DNA of 18,014 nt from Spirochaetaceae bacterium (GCA_003170115.1 PMZS01000281.1:7202-25215); one strand, 5' to 3'; shown: positions 1 to 7,237, numbered from the stretch's first letter. The notes: generated from the sequence alone by a model not told the origin. Translations and numbers: made by a program.

Positions 1-42
1 CTTGTCGAAGGTGCCGCCGGTGATGATGATGCGGATGGTCAC
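1..42 (-). CDS. Asparaginase-like protein, N-terminal fragment (cut by window edge)
   Basis: Only the first 14 codons are in the window. The reading is VTIRIIITGGTFDK, starting from GTG at 42. The TGGT stretch after a short hydrophobic beta strand is the N-terminal signature of the asparaginase/glutaminase family, where the first Thr of the motif is the nucleophile. The GTG overlaps the TGA of the MntA-HepT gene (GTGA), so the two are probably translated as a unit, with this gene downstream. No clear Shine-Dalgarno site precedes the start, which also suggests coupling. The identification rests on a very short peptide. Any other protein with a Rossmann-like N-terminal strand could look similar. 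Confidence 0.5.
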   Translation of the reverse strand, partial: MTIRIIITGGTFDK

Positions 43-896
43 GGTGTTTTCAGGAAGGCCCTTGCCGCGGCCGAGAGCTGCGCATAGGCGCCGGTTGCCT
101 CGCGAAGGAAACGGAAAATATGACTCCCGCGCACATCTATGTACTGATGGGCCAGCACGTTTCGCAGCCTGGAGAATCCAGCAAGAGCATCCGCGATCTC
201 CGGGCTCATGCCGGGCATTGTGTTCAACATCTGCAAAACCTGCCTGTAGGTCTGCGGAATCTGCGCCTGCCGTGAGGCAAGCATGATCTTCGCAATGTCA
301 ATGGATGCATTGACGATGTTTTCCACCCAACGCTCGATGTTCCGTCGCCTCGAGGAGTCCGTTTCGTACTCCTGACGGGTCATGTCCTGAAAGAGCCCTG
401 AGTCGGCAAGCTCTGACTCAAGGAAATCGACCGCCCGCACGAGCCGATCGCGATCGACTTCGCTGAGGGATCTGGACCTCTGCTTGATATCCCAGAACTC
501 GCGGGTCAGCGCCCGAAAGTCTTCAGCCACGGAGCTGAAAATCAATCCAAGGCGGCGCGCGAGGGAAGGGTCCTTGATCACCAGCGGGATACCCTGCTCG
601 AACACCGAGCAGGCGAGAGTCGCGGGCGCACGGTTGAGCACCACCAGATCGACGTCCCGTGCAGTGATTTTTTCCACTTCAGACCAGACGCGTTCTTCCG
701 CGGCCGGACGCGTCGCGTCAGGATTTTCAATATCCAGTGCCCCGGACTCCGGGTAAAAATACACCGCGACGTCGACGTCCGACTCTTCCACCATGCGCCG
801 TGTTGCTGCGGAACCGAAAAGAAAGGCCAGGGCGACTTCAGGCGTGCGGGCGAACAGCGCGGCCAGGGATTCTCTCCACGCATCGGGAGCCTGCAT
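39..896 (-). CDS. Single-chain MntA-HepT: nucleotidyltransferase antitoxin fused to HEPN ribonuclease toxin (type VII TA)
   Basis: The protein has 285 residues from ATG 896. Residues ~1-110 are a minimal nucleotidyltransferase (MNT) domain: G28-S29, ten residues, then D40-x-D42 (the GSx10DxD motif), with D83 in DVDLVVLN as the likely third carboxylate. Residues ~145-285 are an all-helical DUF86/HepT-type HEPN domain ending in R245-x4-H250-x-Y252, the RX4HXY ribonuclease motif. In known type VII systems MntA and HepT are usually separate genes, and MntA AMPylates the Tyr of RX4HXY to silence the RNase. Here both lie in one polypeptide, so modification of Y252 could occur in cis (inference). 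All key residues are present, so neither half looks dead. An upstream in-frame extension to 1145 exists but looks non-coding. ATG 896 begins just before the MNT fold and has a weak AGGG ahead of it. Its stop overlaps the asparaginase-like start. Confidence 0.85.
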   Translation of the reverse strand: MQAPDAWRESLAALFARTPEVALAFLFGSAATRRMVEESDVDVAVYFYPESGALDIENPDATRPAAEERVWSEVEKITARDVDLVVLNRAPATLACSVFEQGIPLVIKDPSLARRLGLIFSSVAEDFRALTREFWDIKQRSRSLSEVDRDRLVRAVDFLESELADSGLFQDMTRQEYETDSSRRRNIERWVENIVNASIDIAKIMLASRQAQIPQTYRQVLQMLNTMPGMSPEIADALAGFSRLRNVLAHQYIDVRGSHIFRFLREATGAYAQLSAAARAFLKTP

Positions 897-904
897 ACCC
901 TGAA

Positions 905-1102
905 CTATACGGGGGCGGGGCCGCCCTCGCAAGCCGCGAGCGTGATTGTATCCAGCCGGGCCCGGGTCAGCTTTCCTGGCGAGTTGGCCATAGTGATGAT
1001 TTGGGCGACCAGGAAGTGCGAGTCCCTGAAGATGAGGCCGCCCTTCCCTATGCGCGACAAGATCCGGGCTTGGGCGCGGCCAGCCGCATTCCCGTTTTGC
1101 AT
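905..1102 (-). CDS. Possible small protein upstream of mntA-hepT, unknown
   Basis: This 65-codon frame from ATG 1102 ends in TAG eight bases before the mntA-hepT start, on the same strand. I do not recognise it. In favour of coding: third codon positions are strongly G/C, as in the neighbours, and the middle (ILSRIGKGGLIFRDSHFLVA) has a protein-like alternation of charged and hydrophobic residues. Against: no good ribosome binding site, small size, and a glycine/proline-rich end. A TTG at 1111 is another possible start. It may be a real first gene of the toxin-antitoxin operon, the tail of a decayed gene, or chance. It overlaps the region that should hold the methyltransferase promoter. Confidence 0.3.
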   Translation of the reverse strand: MQNGNAAGRAQARILSRIGKGGLIFRDSHFLVAQIITMANSPGKLTRARLDTITLAACEGGPAPV

Positions 1103-1132
1103 GATTGCCAAAAGACATTGCCCTCACTAAGC

Positions 1133-1138
1133 TATGAT
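1133..1138 (+). promoter_or_regulatory. Putative -10 element of the methyltransferase gene
   Basis: TATGAT (5 of 6 to consensus) lies eight bases before the ATG at 1147. No convincing -35 is seen at 16-18 bases. If used, transcription would start almost at the ATG and give a near-leaderless mRNA, which would fit the lack of a Shine-Dalgarno site there. Confidence 0.25.
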
Positions 1139-1146
1139 ACGTCAAG

Positions 1147-2109
1147 ATGAAACAACCACGTGTCCGGAATTTTTCTCGTGCTTCCGCCGTTGGTGAATGG
1201 TGGAAGGATCAGGTCATGTGTGGCGATTCACTCCAGATGCTGCACGCGATGCCGAGTGAATCCGTTCATCTTGCTATCACTTCACCTCCGTACAACGTCG
1301 GCCTCCAGTATGATTCACACAACGACAAGATGCCGTATGATGAATACCTCAAATGGTTGATGGGCTTCTGGGCTGAGCTCTATCGCGTTCTCGTCAACGG
1401 CGGACGGTTTGCACTTAATGTCGCGCCAACCAGTATCAAGGACTTCAGGCCGATTCATTACGATATGGCGCGTGACTTGATGCAGCTTGGATTCATCATG
1501 CGTACAGAAATCCTTTGGTACAAACAAACCATGCGTCGCCGGACCGCTTGGGGCTCTTGGAAGAGCCCCCGCAATCCACATATGGTGCCGAGCTGGGAAT
1601 ACGTTCTTGTGTTTTGCAAAGGTTCGTGGGCCCTGGAGGGGGATAAAGCGGATGCCGACATCACTTCAGAGGAATTCATCAAGTATTCGGATGCGTTCTG
1701 GACCATCCAGCCTGAGACTCGAGGTCGGCAGCCATTCTTGAAAAGCCTTTACCCTCCGCGCAAGGGGCGGAAGGCGCCGCAGCAAAAGATGGACGGGCAT
1801 CCCGCTCCATTTCCTGAGGAGTTGATCAAGCGGCTGATCAAGTTCTACAGCTATCGTGGCAATGTGGTGCTTGATCCGTTTGGCGGCACTGGCACCGTTG
1901 CTGCCATGGCCAAACGACACAATCGTCACTTCGTTCACATGGACATATCGAAAAAGTACTCCACGATCGCGGCGCAGCGAGTTGCGGCAGAAATGCGACC
2001 GCTTCTAGACGAGATGCTAATCACCAAACCGAACAGCTTGGCGGCACCCGTCTTGTTCGAGGAGAGTGTACCGAGAAACACGGTTCGAGGTAATGGCAAG
2101 AAAAAATGA
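1147..2109 (+). CDS. Beta-class site-specific DNA methyltransferase, probably N4-cytosine, of a type II R-M system
   Basis: 320 residues. It transfers a methyl group from AdoMet to a base in the recognition site, protecting host DNA from the adjacent endonuclease. Motif IV TSPPYN is at residues 45-50 and the AdoMet-binding motif I DPFGGTGT is at 243-250, preceded by HPAPFPEELIKRLI (218-231). The order IV, target-recognition region, I defines the beta class of the N4/N6 methylase family (Pfam N6_N4_Mtase). SPPY rather than DPPY/NPPY favours N4-cytosine. The variable region ~100-215 would set specificity, which cannot be read from sequence. The start at ATG 1147 lacks a ribosome binding site, and no alternative is better. 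The stop overlaps the endonuclease start (ATGA). Codon use is more AT-rich than in the pyr or fhs genes, suggesting transfer. Confidence 0.92.
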   Translation: MKQPRVRNFSRASAVGEWWKDQVMCGDSLQMLHAMPSESVHLAITSPPYNVGLQYDSHNDKMPYDEYLKWLMGFWAELYRVLVNGGRFALNVAPTSIKDFRPIHYDMARDLMQLGFIMRTEILWYKQTMRRRTAWGSWKSPRNPHMVPSWEYVLVFCKGSWALEGDKADADITSEEFIKYSDAFWTIQPETRGRQPFLKSLYPPRKGRKAPQQKMDGHPAPFPEELIKRLIKFYSYRGNVVLDPFGGTGTVAAMAKRHNRHFVHMDISKKYSTIAAQRVAAEMRPLLDEMLITKPNSLAAPVLFEESVPRNTVRGNGKKK

Positions 2110-2660
2110 CCCTTGTTCAAGGTCTGAGGGTTCCAGAAAAAGAGGTAATGAAGGTAGTTCAGGATATCTATATCACGCATTACCAGGTCGTGAATGGCGT
2201 GGATGCAAATAAGGCGCGCCAGAGTTGGGTTGCTGCGAGTGGCAACAATTTCGAAGATTTCATGCGTCACTTCATCAACGACAGCCTCAATGCCGAAGGC
2301 ATACTCGCCGTGAAGGGTGACCGCTTGAGACATGAACCGGCGACTTTGAATATTGTTGAATTTCTTACACTGAGAGCCAACCGCCGATGTACACAGACAA
2401 CTACCGGCGTCTGGCCGGATTCAGACATTGTGGTTTTAACAAAAGAAAAGGCTGGGACTCTTAAGGTATTCGCACTTCTGAACTGCAAGACCAGCGATCA
2501 TAGCCGAAACGATGCAGTTCTATTCTGGGCACTGGCGTTGCGAGATAACAACATCAAATACTGCCTCCTGACACAGGACCTCGACAATCGTTTTACCAGG
2601 GGGGATTCTGATCCGCAGGTAAGCAGTCTTCGCAAAAAGGCGGAGCTGATTCGCTGCTGA
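2106..2660 (+). CDS. Type II restriction endonuclease, PD-(D/E)XK fold, possibly BsaWI-like; 3' end frameshifted
   Basis: 184 residues from ATG 2106 (ATGA overlap with the methyltransferase), or 170 from ATG 2148, which has the better ribosome site AGAGG four bases upstream. With 2148 numbering, GNNFEDFM (E36) is the N-terminal catalytic helix motif and W89-PDSDIVV then LLNCKTS (D91/D93, K114) is the PD-(D/E)XK core, with Cys in the variable position. The arrangement resembles type II enzymes of the BsaWI group (W^CCGGW), but that assignment is from memory of the family and is tentative. The frame ends abruptly in RC-stop, while a good continuation lies in another frame just downstream (separate entry), so the enzyme is probably truncated. 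The catalytic core is intact, so activity is uncertain rather than excluded. Confidence 0.7.
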   Translation: MTLVQGLRVPEKEVMKVVQDIYITHYQVVNGVDANKARQSWVAASGNNFEDFMRHFINDSLNAEGILAVKGDRLRHEPATLNIVEFLTLRANRRCTQTTTGVWPDSDIVVLTKEKAGTLKVFALLNCKTSDHSRNDAVLFWALALRDNNIKYCLLTQDLDNRFTRGDSDPQVSSLRKKAELIRC

Positions 2661-2734
2661 ACGATTTGCGTCGTTGGCGCCAGGATGTGGTGCCCGATTT
2701 CAGCTCTGCAAGTCTTGAAGGCCTCGCTCTATGA
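2639..2734 (+). pseudogene. Out-of-frame C-terminal remainder of the restriction endonuclease
   Basis: Reading from 2639 in the frame one base behind gives GGADSLLNDLRRWRQDVVPD and then eleven more residues to a TGA at 2732-2734. The helix-like DLRRWRQDVVP segment looks like the C-terminus of a restriction enzyme. One extra base in the A5 run at 2634-2638 would join it seamlessly to the upstream frame (SSLRKK-GGADSLL). The likeliest explanation is a one-base loss in a homopolymer, by mutation or sequencing error. Confidence 0.55.
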
Positions 2735-2783
2735 GAGCTACCGGATTCTTGCTTGAAGCAACGGAAGTTGGACCATCCGAAGA

Positions 2784-3506
2784 CTACCCGCCCCCGGGCA
2801 CGGAGAACACCGGCCCATCCATGCAGACAAGCCGGGCATCGCGCTCGCAGGAGCCGCAGATGCCCACTCCGCAGCGCATGTAGGCCTCGTGGGAAAGCTC
2901 ACCGGCCACGTGCGTTTCCCTGCACCGCGCCTCGAGTGCCTTGAGCATTGCCTCCGGCCCGCACGCATAGAGACGGTCAAATCGGCCCGAGCCGAGGAGC
3001 GGCGCGACGACATCCGTGACCCGCCCGGGAGCTCCCATGGACCCGTCTTCAGTTGCGGCATGCACCGGCAGGCCCAGTCCTCCAAACCTGTCCATGAAAA
3101 GCAGGTCCGCGGAGGTGCGGGCTCCCAGCGCGGCCTCGACCTCGGCTCCTGCCTCACGCAGCCTTCGTGCAAGGAAATACAGGGGCGCCGCGCCGTAGCC
3201 GCCGCCCGCAAGCAGCGCGCGGCCGGGCCCCACGGACCAGCCCGTGCCGAAAGGGCCGCGGACCCAGATCGGGTCCCCCTTCGAAAGCGCGTGCGCCGCT
3301 TCGCTGAAGGGGCCGACCCGGGACACGGTGAACATCAGCGGATCCGGACCGGCGATGCTGAAAGGTTTCTCGTCGACCCCCGGCAGCCAGAGCATGCAGA
3401 ACTGGCCGGGCCGCGCATCCAGTGCATGATCCAGGACGAGGGTGATCGTTTTGTGGTTTTCCTGGATCCTGTCGATGAGGCGCAGCGCCACCGGCACTTC
3501 ACGCAC
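2784..3506 (-). CDS. pyrK: Dihydroorotate dehydrogenase electron-transfer subunit
   Basis: 240 residues. PyrK carries FAD and a [2Fe-2S] cluster and passes electrons from PyrD to NAD+. The FAD-binding motif KPFSI is at 47-51, the NAD-binding GGGYGAAP at 101-108, and the cluster ligands are C212, C217, C220 and C228 in CGVGICGSC...C, the ferredoxin-reductase pattern of this family. The GTG start at 3506 is chosen because GGGAG precedes it by seven bases and it overlaps the pyrD stop by eight bases. The frame is open further upstream, but that part lies inside pyrD. It ends in TAG shortly after the conserved MDGPVF segment, so the C-terminus is complete though short. It is the last gene of the pyrFE-pyrD-pyrK operon. 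Confidence 0.93.
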   Translation of the reverse strand: MREVPVALRLIDRIQENHKTITLVLDHALDARPGQFCMLWLPGVDEKPFSIAGPDPLMFTVSRVGPFSEAAHALSKGDPIWVRGPFGTGWSVGPGRALLAGGGYGAAPLYFLARRLREAGAEVEAALGARTSADLLFMDRFGGLGLPVHAATEDGSMGAPGRVTDVVAPLLGSGRFDRLYACGPEAMLKALEARCRETHVAGELSHEAYMRCGVGICGSCERDARLVCMDGPVFSVPGGG

Positions 3507-4503
3507 GGGACTTCTCCCACCCCGGCACGGGCGGAGGATTCGTGATGATCGCGCCTGCTCCCGCTCCGCGGTGCGAGCGGCCGCGAATGTCATCCAGGCC
3601 ATGATATCCGCGTTCCGAGATCCACGTTTTCAGCTCTTCGAGGATGAGTGAAAGGGCATGTTCGCCGCGGGAGACGATGGCCGAACCGACGCCGACGCAC
3701 GCGGCCCCCGCGGACAGCATCTCCACGGCATCGGTGCCGGTGAGCACACCGCCGGTCCCGATGACGGGAAGCCCGACGGCGGCGGTTATTTCGTGCACGC
3801 AGCGAAGGGCGATCGGCTTCAGTGCCGCTCCCGAGATTCCGCCTGTTCCGTGTGCCAGGATGGGCGCGCCGGACTCCGCATCCACGAGCATGCCCGGCAT
3901 GGTGTTGATGGCGGTGATCCCGTCCGCGCCCGCCGCCGCGACCGCACGCGCTATGGACGCGATGTCCGCCACGTTCGGCGAGAGCTTCACGACGCAGGGG
4001 ATGGACGTGGAGGCCTTCACCTGCCGCGTGACCGCCGCGGCGGCCTCCGCGGAGGAGGCAAACATCTCTCCGTGACTGGATTCCACGTTGGGGCAGGAGA
4101 TGTTCACCTCGATCAGGGCAGGACCCGCGTCGCTCACGATGGCAGCGGTGCGGCCGAACTCCTCCACGGTGTCCGCCGCAATGCTGGCGATCAGCGCCAC
4201 TCCGAGCGCCGCGAGCCTCCTGGCGGCATCGCGAAGCAGCGCGACTTCCTCCGCCGCTCCCGGGTTGGGCAGGCCCATTGCATTGATCAGCCCATGACCC
4301 CAGTCAATGGCGGTGGGATTGCGGTGGCCCCGGCGGGGCGCGGGTGTGCAGGTCTTCGAGGTCACCGCGCCCGCGCCGGTCCGGGCAGCCCGCTCCAGGA
4401 GCGTCGGAGAGGTCCCCCAGATGCCCGAGGCCAGGACAAGGGGCGTGGGGAGCCGCACTCCCGCGATCATGCAGGACAGGTCAATCGGTCCCGAGTGCCG
4501 CAT
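3499..4503 (-). CDS. pyrD: Dihydroorotate dehydrogenase, class 1B catalytic subunit
   Basis: 334 residues. FMN enzyme oxidising dihydroorotate to orotate. The N-terminus has PTPLVLASGIWG. K50 is in VTSKT, NAMGLPNPG (74-82) binds the substrate, and NISCPNV (134-140) carries the catalytic C137. Later stretches KLSPNV and GTGGVLTG form the FMN phosphate site. Cys as the base, together with an adjacent pyrK, places it in class 1B (NAD+-linked). ATG 4503 lies inside the end of pyrFE (23-base overlap) with GGAAG just upstream. Met12 (4470) is possible but has no ribosome site. The C-terminal tail (PPPVPGWEKSRA) overlaps the pyrK start. Confidence 0.95.
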   Translation of the reverse strand: MRHSGPIDLSCMIAGVRLPTPLVLASGIWGTSPTLLERAARTGAGAVTSKTCTPAPRRGHRNPTAIDWGHGLINAMGLPNPGAAEEVALLRDAARRLAALGVALIASIAADTVEEFGRTAAIVSDAGPALIEVNISCPNVESSHGEMFASSAEAAAAVTRQVKASTSIPCVVKLSPNVADIASIARAVAAAGADGITAINTMPGMLVDAESGAPILAHGTGGISGAALKPIALRCVHEITAAVGLPVIGTGGVLTGTDAVEMLSAGAACVGVGSAIVSRGEHALSLILEELKTWISERGYHGLDDIRGRSHRGAGAGAIITNPPPVPGWEKSRA

Positions 4504-5878
4504 GAACTTCCGCGCGTACGGCGTCGGTGATCCTGCCGTGCCTCACGAGGCAATCGAGGATCTGGCTGAGGGTGAGGACGGCGTGCAGCGCGATCCCCTT
4601 CCAGGCCAGCTCCGACGCCCCTCCCTGCTCCCTGTCCACGAGGACCACCACGTCTTCCACTTTCAGACCTGAGTCCAGCAGGGGTGTAAGAGCTTCTATC
4701 TTGCTGCCGCCCGTGGTGATGAGGTCATCCAGGACCACCACGGTTTCACCGGCGACGAAGGCTCCCTCGATCAGCTTCCTTGTCCCGTAGTCCTTCACCT
4801 CCCGGCGGGGGTAAAGGAGCGGCTTGCCGGTGGACAGCGCGACTGCCTGGCCGATGGGGAGGCCGCCGTACGGGATCGCGGCGATCCTGTCGTACCGGAG
4901 TCCGCTCATGATGCCTGCCAGCGCGCGTGCGACAGCGGCCATGAGGTGGGGATCGCTCACGAGGAGCCTCAGATCGATGTAGACAGGGGATTTCTTTCCG
5001 GACTTCAGCGTGAAATCTCCGAACCGCACGGCGCCAAGCGCGTGCAGCCCGAGTGCGATCTCGTCCCGCAAGGGTGTGCCCGCCGCAACGCCCGCCCCGC
5101 TTCTTCGGGCCACGTTGATCGTGTCACGGTACTCACGGGCCGCGGCGCCGGGATCCGCCGCCTGGCAGATCGCCCGGGAAACGTTCACAAGCACGCCGCT
5201 TCCGTCCTCGTTCATGCCCGCCGCGAGGCTTGCCTCCAGGTCCCCTCCCTGCGCGCCGATTCCGGGGAGGAGCATCCACATATCCGGAACCACGGCGCGC
5301 ACCCGGGCGAGCTGTTCAGGGTAGGTTGCACCGACCACGAGGCCGATGTTGCCGCGCGAGTTCCACTCGCGCGCCTTCTCCGCCACCAGCTCAAAGAAGG
5401 GCCTGCCCGCGACCACCTGCTCCTGCAGATCCCGGGCCCCGGGGTTCGAGGTATGACACAGGATGAACAATCCCCTGTCCGCGCGGCAGGCGAAGCTTTC
5501 GATGCTGTCCCCGCCGAGGAGCGGGTTCACCGTGACCGCGTCCGCTCCCAGCACGTCGAAGCAGGCCCTTGCATAGGCCTCGGCGGTGGAGGAGATGTCG
5601 CCGCGCTTGGCGTCCAGCACCACGAGACGGCCCGCGGCATGCGCGTGTGCAATGAGCTGCCGGAGCGCGCTCCAGCCCTCGTTTCCACGTGCTTCGTAGA
5701 ACGCGCTGTTCGGCTTGTACGCGCAGACGAAGGCAGCCGTGGCATCGATGATGGCCTTCATCCGGGGAAGCACTTCAGGAGTCGGAATTTCAAGCGGGGG
5801 ATCGAGGCCCACGCACAGGAGGGAATCGGCGCGCAGGGATTCGCTGGTCAGGGAAGAAAAGAAGGAGGCGGTCGCCAT
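4481..5878 (-). CDS. pyrF: Bifunctional orotidine-5'-phosphate decarboxylase / orotate phosphoribosyltransferase (PyrF-PyrE fusion)
   Basis: 465 residues from ATG 5878. Residues ~1-265 are OMP decarboxylase of the long bacterial type (PyrF subfamily 2): LLCVGLDPP (20-28), the catalytic D89-A-K91-R-G-D94 cluster, and LLPGIGAQGG (203-212) at the phosphate site. Residues ~270-465 are orotate phosphoribosyltransferase: FTLKSGKKSPVYID (289-302) and the PRPP loop VVVLDDLITTGGS (380-392, D384/D385). It converts orotate to OMP and then UMP in one polypeptide. The order is ODC-OPRT, the reverse of the animal UMP synthase. The frame extends to 5950, but the extra 24 codons overlap the marR promoter and look non-coding. 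ATG 5878 lies just downstream of a good promoter and matches the usual PyrF N-terminus. Confidence 0.95.
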   Translation of the reverse strand: MATASFFSSLTSESLRADSLLCVGLDPPLEIPTPEVLPRMKAIIDATAAFVCAYKPNSAFYEARGNEGWSALRQLIAHAHAAGRLVVLDAKRGDISSTAEAYARACFDVLGADAVTVNPLLGGDSIESFACRADRGLFILCHTSNPGARDLQEQVVAGRPFFELVAEKAREWNSRGNIGLVVGATYPEQLARVRAVVPDMWMLLPGIGAQGGDLEASLAAGMNEDGSGVLVNVSRAICQAADPGAAAREYRDTINVARRSGAGVAAGTPLRDEIALGLHALGAVRFGDFTLKSGKKSPVYIDLRLLVSDPHLMAAVARALAGIMSGLRYDRIAAIPYGGLPIGQAVALSTGKPLLYPRREVKDYGTRKLIEGAFVAGETVVVLDDLITTGGSKIEALTPLLDSGLKVEDVVVLVDREQGGASELAWKGIALHAVLTLSQILDCLVRHGRITDAVRAEVHAALGTD

Positions 5879-5888
5879 TTCGATTGGC

Positions 5889-5918
5889 AGGATACGGGAA
5901 GCCGGCCCGCTCTGACAA
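5889..5918 (-). promoter_or_regulatory. sigma70-type promoter for the pyr operon
   Basis: Read on the minus strand: TTGTCA (5918-5913), an 18-base spacer, then TATCCT (5894-5889). The same spacing and the same -10 appear at the lipoprotein promoter at 12011. Predicted start ~5882, leaving only a few bases of leader before ATG 5878, so the pyr mRNA may be nearly leaderless. No attenuator or pyrimidine-responsive structure is visible. Confidence 0.45.
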
Positions 5919-5933
5919 GGCCGCATCCACCGC

Positions 5934-5962
5934 TTGACTCGGCGCGTCATCGCCAGTAATAT
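5934..5962 (+). promoter_or_regulatory. sigma70-type promoter for the marR-ABC operon
   Basis: TTGACT (5934-5939), a 17-base spacer, then TAATAT (5957-5962). The -35 matches 5 of 6 and the -10 4 of 6. The predicted start is ~5969, inside the palindrome at 5961-5975. It points away from the pyr promoter, with 15 bases between the two -35 hexamers. Confidence 0.6.
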
Positions 5963-5975
5963 TAGATTATCTAAT
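5961..5975. promoter_or_regulatory. Palindromic operator, probable MarR binding site
   Basis: ATTAGAT-T-ATCTAAT is a perfect inverted repeat with 7-bp arms and a 1-bp centre, in an AT-rich patch of otherwise GC-rich DNA. It overlaps the end of the -10 and the predicted transcription start of the MarR gene 20 bases downstream. Position, size and symmetry fit a MarR-dimer autorepression site (inference). Confidence 0.65.
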
Positions 5976-5994
5976 GATTAGAAAGGCGAATAAA

Positions 5995-6435
5995 ATGCCG
6001 GGAAAAGGCGATGAGTGCGCCCGCGAGGTGCTGGACGTCGTGCCGACCGTCATGAGGTTCATCCGCACCGAGATGCGGAGTCACAGGGCCCTCGAGCTCA
6101 GCGTGCCCCAGTTCCGATCCCTCGTGATCATCGAACGGGCGGAAGGCACGTCTCTGGCGGGAGTCGCCGCGCACCTCGGCCTCACTCCGCCCTCGGCCTG
6201 CAAGCTGATCGACGGCCTTGCAGGTCGGGGGATGGTAACTCGAAAGGAGTCATCCGGTGACAGGCGCCGCGTGACCCTGGAGATCACCGCGCAGGGAGCC
6301 CAGGCGCTTGCCAGCGCGCGCAAGGCGTCTCAGAAAAGCCTTTCCCGTCTCCTCGGCGCCCTCGATGCGGAGGAGCTGTCGCGCGTCACCCGGGCGATGT
6401 CCGCCTTGAGACGCGTCTTCGAAGGGAGGTCCTGA
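5995..6435 (+). CDS. MarR-family transcriptional regulator
   Basis: 146 residues, the usual MarR size. The winged helix-turn-helix runs from SVPQFRSLVIIE through SLAGVAAHLGLTPPSACKLI (recognition helix) to the wing SSGDRRRVTLEIT, with the family's D-x-R-R-x-x-L pattern. Helices at both ends would form the dimer. ATG 5995 is preceded by AAGG eight bases upstream. The in-frame ATG at 5974 lies inside the palindromic operator and has no ribosome site, so it is rejected. It is followed four bases later by the ABC ATPase gene, so it probably represses its own operon and releases on binding a compound the exporter handles (inference from other marR-exporter operons). The ligand cannot be told. Confidence 0.9.
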   Translation: MPGKGDECAREVLDVVPTVMRFIRTEMRSHRALELSVPQFRSLVIIERAEGTSLAGVAAHLGLTPPSACKLIDGLAGRGMVTRKESSGDRRRVTLEITAQGAQALASARKASQKSLSRLLGALDAEELSRVTRAMSALRRVFEGRS

Positions 6436-6439
6436 TCCC

Positions 6440-7237
<798 letters not shown>

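Noticed and set aside
2631..2645. Programmed -1 ribosomal frameshift at CAAAAAG in the endonuclease
   Set aside because: The sequence resembles the A-AAA-AAG slippery heptamer but has C in the first position, and no clear downstream stem-loop was found. An indel in the A5 run is simpler.
2738..3211. Arg-rich minus-strand frame overlapping pyrK
   Set aside because: Composition is Arg/Ser/Pro-rich and typical of a GC-rich shadow frame. pyrK in the other frame has full motif support.
5879..5950. Longer pyrFE start at ATG 5950
   Set aside because: The extra 24 codons lie over the predicted pyr promoter and reach the marR promoter, do not resemble PyrF N-termini, and lack a ribosome site.
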